A stretch of 44,594 nt of DNA from Burkholderiaceae bacterium (GTDB taxonomy: Bacteria; Pseudomonadota; Gammaproteobacteria; Burkholderiales; Burkholderiaceae_E). Below, one piece after another: positions 30,987 to 39,570 of the stretch; the stretch's first letter is position 1; each line of letters begins with the position of its first letter. The notes under the pieces are model-generated. The model was given only the letters and a program-made list of their open reading frames with translations. It was not told the DNA's origin and did not search any database. Made by a program: the position numbers and the translations under genes. The DNA lies in the NCBI GenBank assembly GCA_024637395.1, contig JAGXFG010000083.1, positions 1 through 44,594 of the forward strand, given 5' to 3'.

Positions 30987-31015
30987 ACATGGGGTCCGCA
31001 GGTTCCGGTTTCAAG
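30987..31015 (-). promoter_or_regulatory. Sigma-32 (heat shock) promoter of dnaK
   Basis: On the minus strand, CTTGAAA (31015-31009) and CCCCATGT (30994-30987) are separated by 14 bases, which fits the RpoH consensus very closely. The -10 sits inside a dyad, ACCCCATGTGGGGT (30982-30995). A second copy of the -35-like CTTGAA on the opposite strand (30970-30975) adds an outer inverted repeat. Confidence 0.85.
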
Positions 31016-31044
31016 CTTTGCTCGCCGGGTCGCCCGTTACCCGC

Positions 31045-31656
31045 CTAGCCCTGGGCAACTATCACCAGCGCCGGGCGCAGGATGCGATCGTGGATCAGGT
31101 AGCCCTTTTGCAGCACCACTGCGACATGGTCGGGCGGGATGCGCGGGTTGGTCTGCGCGGCCGCGATGGTCGAAATGGCCTGGTGACGGTTGGGATCGAA
31201 CTTTTCGCCGAGCGGGTCGATGGCAGCGATCTTGTTCTTTTCGAACACCGAATCAAGCTGGCGCAGCGTCACCTGTGCCCCCTCGACCAGGCTTTCCAGC
31301 GACGGCTTGTCTGCCTTGAGCGCCATCTCCAGGCTGTCGCGAACCGCCAGGAGCGATTCGGCGAAGGACTCGACCCCGAACTTGTGGGCGCGGGCGACGT
31401 CGTCCTGCAGTCGCCGGCGCAGGTTCTCCATCTCGGCAACCGAGCGCAGGTAACGATCGTAGTTCTCGCTGGCCCGAGTCTCGGCATCGGCACAACGCTG
31501 GGGCAATTCCTTGAGATCTTCGAGAGGCAGCGCCGAATCGACATCAGGCGCTGGATTCCCGTCGCTGGCCGCTGTGGCACCCGGTGCCTGCGGCCCCGCC
31601 CCGTTGGGCGTCGCCGCTGCCGGCCCTTTCTTGTCCGCGGGCTTGTCTGATTGCAT
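31045..31656 (-). CDS. grpE: Nucleotide exchange factor GrpE
   Basis: A 203-residue cytosolic co-chaperone that releases ADP from DnaK. A low-complexity Ala/Pro-rich N-terminus is followed by a long helical coiled-coil (CADAETRASENYDRYLRSVA, EMENLRRRLQDDVARAHKFG). The C-terminal beta domain includes FDPNRHQAISTIAAAQTNPR and VLQKGYLIHDRILRPALVIV, the GrpE signature. AGAGGAA precedes the ATG. It carries its own sigma-32 promoter at 31724-31752. Confidence 0.97.
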   Translation of the reverse strand: MQSDKPADKKGPAAATPNGAGPQAPGATAASDGNPAPDVDSALPLEDLKELPQRCADAETRASENYDRYLRSVAEMENLRRRLQDDVARAHKFGVESFAESLLAVRDSLEMALKADKPSLESLVEGAQVTLRQLDSVFEKNKIAAIDPLGEKFDPNRHQAISTIAAAQTNPRIPPDHVAVVLQKGYLIHDRILRPALVIVAQG

Positions 31657-31723
31657 GAATTCCTCTGAATTAAATCAAGGAGTTAACAATTGCCGCTCGA
31701 TTGCCTCTGGCGGCATTCAATTG

Positions 31724-31752
31724 ATGTGGGGACACCCTGAAGGCATTTCAAG
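31724..31752 (-). promoter_or_regulatory. Sigma-32 (heat shock) promoter of grpE
   Basis: On the minus strand, CTTGAAA (31752-31746) and CCCCACAT (31731-31724) are 14 bases apart, fitting the RpoH consensus almost exactly and with the same spacing as the dnaK promoter. The predicted transcript would have a leader of about 60 bases before the grpE ATG. No CIRCE element was seen here. Confidence 0.85.
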
Positions 31753-31842
31753 TGGGGCAAGCCCGGAATCGGCGCGCTGGCCCTACCGGCCCGCGCGGCG
31801 TTGGGCAGGGACTATGCCGGCACCGAACCCCGCCAGCCCCGG

Positions 31843-32955
31843 TCAGTTCGGCGCGCCGAGCGCCCGGGCGCGCTTGCGCCGGGCCTCGAGTTCGCGGCGC
31901 TCGCCGGCAGCTTCGTCATCGTCGCGCCAGCGAGTCGGCCACCCTGCCAGGTGCTGCTCGACCAGCCCGGCCAGCGCGTTGATCAGCGCCGTGGACTGGT
32001 TGAGGCACGGCAGGTAACGGAAATCCTTGCCACCGGCCTCGAGGAAGCTCTGCTTGCCCTCGATCGCTATTTCCTCGAGCGTCTCCAGGCAGTCGCTGAC
32101 AAAGCCCGGGCAGACGACGTCGACCCGGCGCACTCCCTGCTTGCCCAGCGCCGCCAGAGTCGGCGCGGTGTACGGTTCGAGCCAGGCGGCACGCCCGAAG
32201 CGCGACTGGAAGCTCACGACGTAGTCCTCCTCGCGCAATCCGAGCCGCTCGGCCAGCAAGCGGCCGCTGGCCTGGCATTCGCAGTAGTAGGGGTCGCCCA
32301 GTTGCAGGGTGCGCCGGGGCATCCCATGAAAGCTCATCACCAGCCGCTCGGGCGGCCCGTCGATGCGCCAGGCGTGCTCGATGCTGCTCGCCATGGCTTC
32401 GATCCAGCCCGGGTCGCGCGGGAAACTGCGCACGGTGCGCAATTCCGGGACATTGCGCCAGTGCGCCAGTTCCTCGAAGACCGCGTCGAACACCGTGCCG
32501 CTGGTCGCACCCGAGTATTGCGGGTAAAGCGGCACCACCAACACTCGGGTGACGTTGCGTTCGCGCAGGTCACGCATCACCGCGGCGATCGACGGTTCGC
32601 CGTAGCGCATCGCATAGGCCACCTCGACGTCCTGGCCGCGCTGGCCTAGTTCACCGCGCAGCAGCTTGGCCTGCGCCGCGGTATGCACCGCCAGCGGCGA
32701 GCCGTCCGGCGACCAGATCAGCGCGTACTTGCGCGCCGACTGGGCCGGCCGAACCCGCAGGATGATGCCATGGAGAATCGGCAGCCACAGCAGCCGCGGG
32801 ATTTCCACCACCCGTGGATCGGCGAGAAACTCGGCCAGGTAGCGCCGCACCGCGCCAGCTTCGGGTTTGGTCGGAGTGCCGAGTTGGACCAGCAGGACCG
32901 CCGTGCGGGGCGGCATCGTGTGTTCGAAACGCTCTGGTCGTGTGAAGCGGCTCAT
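31843..32955 (-). CDS. hemH: Ferrochelatase
   Basis: A 370-residue enzyme inserting Fe2+ into protoporphyrin IX, the last step of haem synthesis. Visible blocks are AVLLVQLGTPTKPEAGAVRR at the N-terminus, VLVVPLYPQYSGATSGTVFD, the active-site His in LVMSFHGMPRRTLQLGDPYY, and VDVVCPGFVSDCLETLEEIA. The C-terminus is highly charged (RRELEARRKRARALG). The start at 32955 gives the usual betaproteobacterial N-terminus. It follows hrcA by 23 bases on the same strand and is likely cotranscribed with it, upstream of grpE. Confidence 0.97.
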   Translation of the reverse strand: MSRFTRPERFEHTMPPRTAVLLVQLGTPTKPEAGAVRRYLAEFLADPRVVEIPRLLWLPILHGIILRVRPAQSARKYALIWSPDGSPLAVHTAAQAKLLRGELGQRGQDVEVAYAMRYGEPSIAAVMRDLRERNVTRVLVVPLYPQYSGATSGTVFDAVFEELAHWRNVPELRTVRSFPRDPGWIEAMASSIEHAWRIDGPPERLVMSFHGMPRRTLQLGDPYYCECQASGRLLAERLGLREEDYVVSFQSRFGRAAWLEPYTAPTLAALGKQGVRRVDVVCPGFVSDCLETLEEIAIEGKQSFLEAGGKDFRYLPCLNQSTALINALAGLVEQHLAGWPTRWRDDDEAAGERRELEARRKRARALGAPN

Positions 32956-32978
32956 GGTCTGGGAGTCGGGTTGGTGGG

Positions 32979-34010
32979 TTAGCCGCGGCCGGGGCTGAGC
33001 GCGCTTGAAACCAGCCGCGCGGTGATGTCGACGATCGGGATCACGCGTTCGTAGGCCATCCTGGTCGGCCCGATCACTCCGAGCGTGCCGACGATCCGCC
33101 CGTCGACCTCGTAGGGTGCAACCACGATGCTGAGCCGATCCATCGGCACCAGGTCGGATTCGCCGCCGATGAAGATCTGCACTCCCTGAGCGCGGCCCGA
33201 CACGTCGAGCAACCGCAACAATCCGGTGCGCTGCTCGAAGAGGTCGAAGAGCCCGCGCAGCCGATCCATGCTGTCGGCCAGGTCAGTGACGTCCATCAGG
33301 TTGCGCTCGCCCGAGATCACGACGGGGTCGCCCTCCTCATGCAGCGCCTCGTCGCTGGCGTCGAGCGCACTGTGCATCAGGCGGTCGATGTCGGCCCGCA
33401 GTCCCATCAGCTCGCTCTTCAACTTGCTGCGGATTTCTTCGAAGGGCAGACCGGCAAAGTGGTGGTTGATGTAATTGGCGGCTTCGACCAGCTCACCGGG
33501 CAGATAGTCGCGCTCGACATAGAGAATGCGGTTTTGCACGTCACCGTCAGGGGTGACGATGATCAGCAGGATGCGCCGCTCCGAGAGCCGCAGGAATTCG
33601 ATCATCCGAAAGCGCGACGAGCGTCGCGGGGTCTGTACCACCCCGGCGAAATGCGACAACTGCGAGAGCAGGCCGGCGGCCGTCGCGAGCACCCGATGGG
33701 GCTGTTCGGCGCCCAGCTGCTCCTGGATTTCCTCGGTCTGTTCGACGCGCAGCGGCTCGACCGTGAGCAGGGTGTCGACGAAGAGCCGGTAGCCGCGGGC
33801 AGTCGGCACCCTGCCGGCCGAAGTGTGCGGACTCGCGACCAGTCCGAGATCCTCGAGGTCGGCCATCACGTTGCGCACCGTGGCCGGCGAGAGGTCCAGG
33901 CCCGAGTGGCGCGACAAGGTGCGCGAACCGACCGGGTGACCTTCGGCAACGTAGCGTTCAACCAGCGCCTTGAGCAGCGCCTTGGAGCGTGAGTCGAGCA
34001 TGCCTTTCAT
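32979..34010 (-). CDS. hrcA: Heat-inducible transcription repressor HrcA
   Basis: A 343-residue repressor that normally binds CIRCE operators (TTAGCACTC-N9-GAGTGCTAA). The N-terminal winged helix ([40 protein letters not shown]) and the C-terminal [14 protein letters not shown]-like segment ([20 protein letters not shown]) are typical. The start may be the ATG at 34010, which overlaps the stop of the upstream small gene (ATGA), or the ATG at 34001, which gives the usual [11 protein letters not shown]-terminus. No CIRCE sequence was found in the window, so its targets probably lie elsewhere, for example at groESL. Confidence 0.95.
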   Translation of the reverse strand: MKGMLDSRSKALLKALVERYVAEGHPVGSRTLSRHSGLDLSPATVRNVMADLEDLGLVASPHTSAGRVPTARGYRLFVDTLLTVEPLRVEQTEEIQEQLGAEQPHRVLATAAGLLSQLSHFAGVVQTPRRSSRFRMIEFLRLSERRILLIIVTPDGDVQNRILYVERDYLPGELVEAANYINHHFAGLPFEEIRSKLKSELMGLRADIDRLMHSALDASDEALHEEGDPVVISGERNLMDVTDLADSMDRLRGLFDLFEQRTGLLRLLDVSGRAQGVQIFIGGESDLVPMDRLSIVVAPYEVDGRIVGTLGVIGPTRMAYERVIPIVDITARLVSSALSPGRG

Positions 34011-34165
34011 TCTACTTCGGCCTTGGCCACCCACCCCGTCACCGGCCCGGCGACGATGCCGATCAACAGCAGAAACAGGATCGCCGGCAATTTCAGGCGC
34101 CAGGCCAGCCAGTGCGCCAGCACCCCCAGCACCACCACCGCCGTGAGCACCAGCGCGATATTCAA
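34007..34165 (-). CDS. 52-codon N-terminal fragment of a CPA-type Na+/H+ antiporter, or membrane microprotein
   Basis: A small frame between mscS and hrcA. A TTG start (34165) lies 2 bases after the mscS stop, with AGGAG (34178-34174) 8 bases upstream. The TGA stop overlaps the hrcA ATG (ATGA). The 52-residue product has two hydrophobic segments around [13 protein letters not shown] and [11 protein letters not shown], which look like the first helices of NhaP/KefB-type cation:proton antiporters. It then ends VAKAEVE. A full antiporter would be over 380 residues, so this is either the stump of a deleted gene that kept its start signals or a coupled small membrane protein. The reading frame and ribosome binding site are seen; translation and function are inferred. 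Confidence 0.6.
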   Translation of the reverse strand: MNIALVLTAVVVLGVLAHWLAWRLKLPAILFLLLIGIVAGPVTGWVAKAEVE

Positions 34166-34167
34166 GC

Positions 34168-35358
34168 TCAGTGCTCCTTGCGATCGGAACCGGGATTGTC
34201 GCCCTCGGCCTGGGCGCGGGCGGCTGCCTCGCGCTCCATTTCACGCTCGCGCTCCTCGCGATCTTCCTCGATCTCGCGCACCGCATCGGCAATCGCATCG
34301 TTCTTCTGCAGCTCACGGCGCTCGTCGCTGGCGATATGCACCGTCGGCGGGGTGTGCGAACGCGCCGCCTCGACGCCCTTGGTCAGCCCGAGCGCAGCCA
34401 GCGCCTCCTCTTCGTTCAGCCCGAAGAGCTTGCGCACGTTGAGATCACGCTGCGGGAACGGAATTTCCAGCCCATAGCGCCCGAGGGCCGACTCGATCGC
34501 CCAGTTATAGGCGGCGGTGACGGTCCGCGGCCGCTTGACCGCGTCAGGATTGAGCCAGACCACCAGCTCGAAGTTGAGGCTGCTGTCGCCGAATCCGGTC
34601 AGCCACACCTGGGGGCGCCGCGATTTCGGCTCATTGAGCGTGAACGGCACTTCGGCGGACGCCTCGAGCGCGGCCTTCTTGACCAGTTCCTTGTCGCTGC
34701 CATAGGCCACGCCGAATGGAATCCGCCAGCGGCGTGAAGCCTCGCGCAGCGTCCAGTTGGTCACCGTGCCGCTGACAAAGTCGGAGTTTGGAACCAGGAT
34801 GTCGATGTTGTCGTTGGTCGTAATCCGGGTGCTGCGGATGTTGATCTCCTTGACCTCGCCGCGGGCGCCGGAGGCGAGCTCGACAAAATCGCCGATCTTG
34901 AGGCTCTGCTCGAACAGCAGGATCAGGCCGGAGACCAGGTTGTTGATGATCTGCTGCAGGCCGAAGCCCAGGCCGACGCCGATCGCGCTGGCCAGCAGCG
35001 TGACCTTGCCGACGTCGACGCCGATCATCGACAGCGCGATCATCAGTCCGGTAACCAGAACCGCGTAATGCAGCAGGCGACCGATCGCGTAGAACGCCGC
35101 ATGGCTGTCGCTCGGTCGGGTGCGCGCGAACCGATCCAGCCCGCGGCGCACGAAGAGTGACACCACCCAGGCCATGAATACAATCAGCAGCGCGCTGCCG
35201 AAGTCGATGGCCGAGAGATTGACCCCGCCGATTTCGACCAGGCCGCGATTGAGCCAGCTATCGACCTTGTCCATGACCCCGGCTTCGGTAAGCGCCCAGG
35301 CCGGCGCCGACGCCACCGTGAAAACAAGGATGAGGAACCTAGCAAACAGTCTCGTCAC
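34168..35358 (-). CDS. MscS-family mechanosensitive ion channel
   Basis: A 396-residue inner-membrane protein. Residues 1-22 form a signal peptide ([22 protein letters not shown]), and several membrane helices follow. The pore helix and MscS beta-domain come next: [58 protein letters not shown], then [20 protein letters not shown]. The C-terminal 60 residues are charged and probably a coiled coil ([20 protein letters not shown]). The start is a GTG at 35358, chosen for GGAG 6 bases upstream and for the signal peptide; an in-frame ATG lies 72 bases further upstream. It heads a run with the small antiporter-like gene, hrcA and hemH. Confidence 0.9.
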   Translation of the reverse strand: MTRLFARFLILVFTVASAPAWALTEAGVMDKVDSWLNRGLVEIGGVNLSAIDFGSALLIVFMAWVVSLFVRRGLDRFARTRPSDSHAAFYAIGRLLHYAVLVTGLMIALSMIGVDVGKVTLLASAIGVGLGFGLQQIINNLVSGLILLFEQSLKIGDFVELASGARGEVKEINIRSTRITTNDNIDILVPNSDFVSGTVTNWTLREASRRWRIPFGVAYGSDKELVKKAALEASAEVPFTLNEPKSRRPQVWLTGFGDSSLNFELVVWLNPDAVKRPRTVTAAYNWAIESALGRYGLEIPFPQRDLNVRKLFGLNEEEALAALGLTKGVEAARSHTPPTVHIASDERRELQKNDAIADAVREIEEDREEREREMEREAAARAQAEGDNPGSDRKEH

Positions 35359-35428
35359 GTCGATCTCCGCGCCCCGTGCAAACCGTCCAACATTTCCGCG
35401 CCGCGCCGCTTTCGCCCAGTGTCGGCCC

Positions 35429-35438
35429 ATTCTATACT
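35429..35438. promoter_or_regulatory. Overlapping divergent -10 boxes, mscS and usp
   Basis: ATTCTATACT reads TATACT (35433-35438) on the plus strand toward usp and TAGAAT (35434-35429) on the minus strand toward mscS. The two -10 boxes overlap. The -35 elements are poor on both strands. Confidence 0.35.
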
Positions 35439-35507
35439 GAGGGAGTTCGCAGACGCCGGGATTCACCACTACCCTGGTCGTGGTCCGGGCCAACCAAGGA
35501 GCCAGCG

Positions 35508-35951
35508 ATGTATCGTTCGATTCTCGTGGTTACCGAAGGAACCCCGCTATCCAAGAAAGCGGTCAAGGCGGGACTAAGGATGGCGCACAATTTTGGCGCC
35601 AAAGTTACCGCCCTCAACGTGCAACCCCCCTACCAACCTCCGATCGCGGGCGAAGTCCCGGCGGCATTCCTGCACAACCCTGCCGAGTACGACCAGCTTG
35701 CCCGCGAGGCATCGGCCAAGATCCTGGCCGATGTGGCGGCGATGGCCGCCAAGCTCGAGGTCCCGACCACTACGGTGACGGTGTTCGACCACAGCGTCTA
35801 CAAGGCAATCATCCGCACCGCCAAGACCCGCCGCTGCGACCTGATCGTGATGGCTTCGCACGGGCGCCGCGGCATTCGCGGGATCCTGCTCGGCAGTGAA
35901 ACCCAGAAGGTGCTGACCCACTGCCAGATCCCGGTACTGGTGCATCGTTAG
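35508..35951 (+). CDS. Universal stress protein (UspA family)
   Basis: A 147-residue cytosolic protein. The N-terminus MYRSILVVTEGTPLSKKAV and the ATP-binding-type signature ASHGRRGIRGILLGSETQKV, then HCQIPVLV at the C-terminus, are the family blocks. Members bind ATP or act in stress survival; the specific role here is unknown. AAGGAG precedes the ATG. It is divergent from mscS and lies 87 bases before nadK. Confidence 0.93.
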   Translation: MYRSILVVTEGTPLSKKAVKAGLRMAHNFGAKVTALNVQPPYQPPIAGEVPAAFLHNPAEYDQLAREASAKILADVAAMAAKLEVPTTTVTVFDHSVYKAIIRTAKTRRCDLIVMASHGRRGIRGILLGSETQKVLTHCQIPVLVHR

Positions 35952-36038
35952 CTCGCGGCTGGCCAGGATGGCTGGGCCAGGCGGCTGCGCCATGCGGTCA
36001 GGGGCCATGGCGAGCGGCGATGTGATCTAATCGCCCGC

Positions 36039-36929
36039 ATGGCCACAGCGTTTCGTCACGTCGCATTGATCGGCCGCTATCAGAGCGAAGGGGCCGGTAC
36101 GACCCTGCTCGAGATAGCCGAGATGATCTCCGCCCACGGGGCGGAGGTGCTCATCGAGGCCCAGACCGCACAGTCGATCGGCAACCAGCGCTTCGTGGCG
36201 GCGAGCATGGCCAGGATCGCGCGTGAGGCCGACCTGGCCATTTCGGTTGGCGGCGACGGCACCATGCTGGGCGTCGCGCGCAGCCTGGCCGCATCGCGGG
36301 TGCAGCTGGTGGGCATCAATCACGGTCGGCTCGGTTTCATCACCGACATTTCACTGGCCGACTGGCGCACTGCCCTGACGACGATCCTCGACGGGGTCTA
36401 CGACGCCGAGGACCGGACGCTGTTGAGCGCCCGCGCGATCCGCGACGGCAGCGAGATCTGGCACGACATCTGCCTCAACGACGTGGTGGTGAGCCGTTCG
36501 TCGCGCTCGGGCATGATCGAGCTGCAGGTCGACGTCGACGGCCTCTACATGTACAACCAGCGCGCCGACGGCCTGATCGTGGCCACCCCTACCGGTTCGA
36601 CCGCCTACGCGCTGTCGGCCAACGGCCCGATCCTGCACCCCGAGCTCGCCGGCATCGTGCTGGTGCCGATCGCTCCGCAAGCGTTGTCCAACCGGCCGAT
36701 CGCACTGCCCGACAATGTCGAGGTGAGAATCACCGTGATCGAGGCCAGCGAGCCGCGAGTGAGCTGCGACATGCAGGTCTTCGGGGACCTGCAGGTGGGC
36801 GACGAAATCATGGTGCGCCGCGCGCCATTCACCTGCCGCTTCCTGCACCCCAAGAATCACAATCACTTCGCGACGCTGCGCAGCAAGCTCAACTGGCACG
36901 AACTGCCAATCCTCCAGCGGCCAGACTGA
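36039..36929 (+). CDS. nadK: NAD kinase
   Basis: A 296-residue cytosolic enzyme phosphorylating NAD+ to NADP+ with ATP or polyphosphate. The GGDGTML motif contains catalytic D73, at the same number as in E. coli. GINHGRLGFITD, RADGLIVATPTGSTAYALSA and NRPIALPDNVEVRI are the other family blocks. The nearby recN gene, 14 bases downstream, is a common neighbour in betaproteobacteria. The assignment is firm. Confidence 0.98.
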   Translation: MATAFRHVALIGRYQSEGAGTTLLEIAEMISAHGAEVLIEAQTAQSIGNQRFVAASMARIAREADLAISVGGDGTMLGVARSLAASRVQLVGINHGRLGFITDISLADWRTALTTILDGVYDAEDRTLLSARAIRDGSEIWHDICLNDVVVSRSSRSGMIELQVDVDGLYMYNQRADGLIVATPTGSTAYALSANGPILHPELAGIVLVPIAPQALSNRPIALPDNVEVRITVIEASEPRVSCDMQVFGDLQVGDEIMVRRAPFTCRFLHPKNHNHFATLRSKLNWHELPILQRPD

Positions 36930-36943
36930 GCCAGGGAACTGCC

Positions 36944-38590
36944 GTGCTGCTGAGCCTGCGCCTGCGCGACTTCGTCATCGTGGATGCTGCCGAGTTCGAC
37001 CTCGAGAACGGTTTCACCGTGTTCTCGGGCGAAACGGGCGCGGGCAAATCGATCCTGATCGACGCGCTGCAACTGGCGCTGGGCGCTCGCGCCGACGCCG
37101 GCTACGTGCGCGAAGGGGCGGCCCGCGCAGACATCTGCGCCGAATTCTCCACCGATGCGGAGATCGATGAATGGCTCGCGGAGCATGCGCTCAGCGGCGA
37201 CGGCGCGATGCTTCAAATGCGCCGGGTGATCGAGGCCGACGGACGCTCACGGGCACTGATCAACGCAATGCCGGCCACGGCCGCGCTGCAGCGCGAGCTC
37301 GGCGAACGCCTGGTCGATATCCACGGCCAGCATGAGGCCCAGTCAATGCTGCGCGGCAACGGCCAGCGCGAACGGCTCGACGCCTGTGCCGGACTACAGG
37401 ACCTGGCGGCGGCAACGGCGGGCGAGCACGCCCGCTGGCAGGCGGCGGCGGCACAGCTGGCCGCGGCGGAGTCGCTCGAGCGCGGCGCCATGCTCGAGCG
37501 CGACCAGCTGTCCTGGCAGGTGGAAGAACTGTCCGGGCTGGCGATGGGGCCAGCCGAGTGGGAAGAACTCAACGAAGAACAGCGCCGCCTCGCGCACGCC
37601 GCCTCGCTGATCGAAGGCGTACAGGGCGCACTCGAAATGCTCGCCGATGGCCAGCAGCCGATCGGCTCAAGTCTCTCGCACCTGGTCCAGAAACTGCGCG
37701 CACTGAGCGAATATGACGGACGGCTCGGCGCCGCAGTCGAGATGCTCGAAACCGCCGCGATCAACGTCGATGAAGCGGCCTCGGTGCTCAGCTCCTACGC
37801 CGACCGGGTCGATCTCGATCCGCAACGGCTCGATCAGCTCGAGCGCCGCATCGGCGCCATATTCGCCGCCGCGCGCAAGTTCCGACTCGCCCCCGAGGCG
37901 ATACCAGCCGAACTCGAGGCGCTCAGGCAACGGCTGGAGCAGCTGACCGCGGCCCAGGACCTGGAGGCCTTGCGCGAGCGCGAACGCTTGGCCCGCACCG
38001 AGCATCGCGCGCTCTGCGCCGAACTCTCGGCACGGCGCGGCGCGGCCGCCGCAGAGCTGGCCAGCGCGGTGACCGAACAGCTGGCGACGCTGGGCATGGC
38101 CGGCGGCCGACTCGAGGTGCTGCTGGAACCAGTCGAGCCCGGACCAAGCGGCGCCGAGCGGGTCGAGTTCCGCATCGCCGCCCACGCTGGAGCGAGCCCG
38201 CGGCCGATGGCCAAGATCGCCTCCGGCGGTGAACTCTCGCGCATCGGTCTGGCGATCGCCGTGCTCTCGGCGCAGGCCAACCCGGTGCCGACCCTGATCT
38301 TCGACGAAGCCGACGCCGGCGTCGGCGGCGCCGTCGCCGAGGTGATCGGAACGCTGATGCGCCGCCTCGGCGGGCAGCGCCAGGTGCTCAGCGTGACCCA
38401 CCTGCCGCAGGTTGCGGCCCAGGCCCACCAGCATTTCCGGGTCATCAAGGAGGAGACCGGCGGGCGCGCCCACTGCAGCGTCACGGTGCTCGCACGCCAG
38501 CAGCGCGTCGAGGAAATTGCCCGCATGCTCGGCGGCGTCGAAATCACCGCCACCACCCGGGCACACGCCCGGGAATTGCTGGCGAACTGA
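36944..38590 (+). CDS. recN: DNA repair protein RecN
   Basis: A 548-residue SMC-like ATPase acting in double-strand break repair. Walker A is SGETGAGKS (G29-S36, with K35) and the C-terminal Walker B is PTLIFDEADAGVGGAVAEVI. IASGGELSRIGLAIAVLS is the ABC signature. The middle is long coiled coil with RecN blocks such as LVDIHGQHEAQSML. The start is a GTG that places LLSLRLRDFVIVDAAEFDLE at the N-terminus. It lies 14 bases after nadK. A GC-rich dyad (38556-38573) falls within its last codons. Its stop faces fur across 33 bases. Confidence 0.97.
   Translation: MLLSLRLRDFVIVDAAEFDLENGFTVFSGETGAGKSILIDALQLALGARADAGYVREGAARADICAEFSTDAEIDEWLAEHALSGDGAMLQMRRVIEADGRSRALINAMPATAALQRELGERLVDIHGQHEAQSMLRGNGQRERLDACAGLQDLAAATAGEHARWQAAAAQLAAAESLERGAMLERDQLSWQVEELSGLAMGPAEWEELNEEQRRLAHAASLIEGVQGALEMLADGQQPIGSSLSHLVQKLRALSEYDGRLGAAVEMLETAAINVDEAASVLSSYADRVDLDPQRLDQLERRIGAIFAAARKFRLAPEAIPAELEALRQRLEQLTAAQDLEALRERERLARTEHRALCAELSARRGAAAAELASAVTEQLATLGMAGGRLEVLLEPVEPGPSGAERVEFRIAAHAGASPRPMAKIASGGELSRIGLAIAVLSAQANPVPTLIFDEADAGVGGAVAEVIGTLMRRLGGQRQVLSVTHLPQVAAQAHQHFRVIKEETGGRAHCSVTVLARQQRVEEIARMLGGVEITATTRAHARELLAN
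38556..38573. repeat. Stem-loop within the 3' end of recN
   Basis: CCCGGGC (38556-38562) and GCCCGGG (38567-38573) form a perfect 7-bp stem with a 4-base loop inside the last recN codons, just before the convergent fur stop. It may stabilise the transcript end or help terminate transcription, or it may simply reflect codon choice (Arg-Ala-His-Ala-Arg). Confidence 0.3.
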
Positions 38591-38623
38591 TACCGAGCTC
38601 AGGGGCGGGAGGTCGCGGGGCGC

Positions 38624-39052
38624 TCAGACCTTGCGATGGCGACAGCTCTTGCGGATGCAGTTGGCGTAGAGCGAAAGCCCGTGCTCCTGCAGCTCGAAGC
38701 CCCGTGACTTGGCGATCTCGCGCTGCCGGCGCTCGATCTCCTGATCGACGAATTCCTCGACCCGGCCACAGTCGAGGCACACCAGGTGATCGTGGTGACC
38801 GCCTTCGTCAAGTTCGTAGATCGCCTTCGACGACTCGAAACTGTTGCGCCTGAGGATCCCGGCCTGCTCGAACTGGGTCAGCACGCGGTAGATCGTGGCC
38901 AGGGCAATCTCCTGGCCGCTGTTGAGCAACTCCCGGTAGACGTCCTCGGCACTGAGGTGGCGCTGCCCCATTGTCTGGAAGATCTCCAGGATCTTCAGCC
39001 GCGGCAGCGTGGCCTTTAGTCCCAGGTTCCTGAGTTCATCGGGCGAAGACAT
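38624..39052 (-). CDS. fur: Ferric uptake regulator Fur
   Basis: A 142-residue metal-dependent repressor. The winged helix shows GLKATLPRLKILEIFQ, SAEDVYRELLNSGQEIALAT and IYRVLTQFEQAGILRR. The metal sites are H86-H87-D88-H89 with C92 and C95, and C132 and C137 near the C-terminus (NCIRKSC), matching the E. coli cysteine pattern. GAGGG precedes the ATG. It is divergent from bamE, with overlapping promoter elements. No clear Fur box (GATAATGATAATCATTATC) was seen in the window. Confidence 0.97.
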   Translation of the reverse strand: MSSPDELRNLGLKATLPRLKILEIFQTMGQRHLSAEDVYRELLNSGQEIALATIYRVLTQFEQAGILRRNSFESSKAIYELDEGGHHDHLVCLDCGRVEEFVDQEIERRQREIAKSRGFELQEHGLSLYANCIRKSCRHRKV

Positions 39053-39065
39053 TGCTTTGACCCTC

Positions 39066-39094
39066 TTGACTTGCGGTACTAGGCCTTATCATAT
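39066..39094 (+). promoter_or_regulatory. Candidate bamE promoter within the fur-bamE divergent region
   Basis: TTGACT (39066-39071) and TCATAT (39089-39094) lie 17 bases apart on the plus strand, about 30 bases before the bamE ATG. On the minus strand the same AT-rich spot reads TATGAT (39094-39089) toward fur, so the two promoters would share DNA. Confidence 0.4.
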
Positions 39095-39123
39095 CGGTTT
39101 TGCCCCGGACCACCGGTATAACG

Positions 39124-39570
39124 ATGACTCTGTATTGCGATCACCTGCCCTCTGCTCGCGCCGGCCGCCGGATCGCGCTGATAATTTGCGTATCCGTGGC
39201 GGCACTCGCGGCGGGCTGCGCGGCGCGGGGTAATGCCAGCAGCGGCATCTTCGAGCCCTACCGCACCGACTTGCCGCAGGGCAACTACCTGACCAGCGAG
39301 ATGTTGGCCAGGGTTAGCCCCGGAATGACCAAGGCCGAGGTCCGGCTGGCCCTTGGCACGCCGCTGCTCAACGAAATGTTCCGCCCCGATCGCTGGATCT
39401 ACGTGTTCCGTTACCAGCACCCGAGCGGCGATTCCATCTCCCGGCATGCGGTGGTTTACTTCAAGGGCGAGCGCGTCGAAAGAATCGAAGCCGACCAGAT
39501 GCCCAGCCGCGAAGATCCCAACGATCCGGCCTTGCCAGGCTTCCGGCCCAAGGCCACGAGCACCAAATGA
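39124..39570 (+). CDS. bamE: Outer membrane protein assembly factor BamE (lipoprotein)
   Basis: A 148-residue lipoprotein of the beta-barrel assembly machinery. Residues 16-32 form a lipoprotein signal ending LAAGC (C32 lipidated). The SmpA/OmlA core includes [20 protein letters not shown] and [20 protein letters not shown], then [10 protein letters not shown]. The ATG at 39124 is preferred to an upstream in-frame TTG at 39100, which lies closer to the promoter. Its stop overlaps the dapB start (ATGA). The fur-bamE-dapB arrangement is common in betaproteobacteria. Confidence 0.93.
   Translation: MTLYCDHLPSARAGRRIALIICVSVAALAAGCAARGNASSGIFEPYRTDLPQGNYLTSEMLARVSPGMTKAEVRLALGTPLLNEMFRPDRWIYVFRYQHPSGDSISRHAVVYFKGERVERIEADQMPSREDPNDPALPGFRPKATSTK

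Noticed and set aside
31657-31842. Possible CIRCE operator in front of grpE
   Set aside because: No TTAGCACTC or GAGTGCTAA half-sites are present; the region instead holds a sigma-32 promoter.
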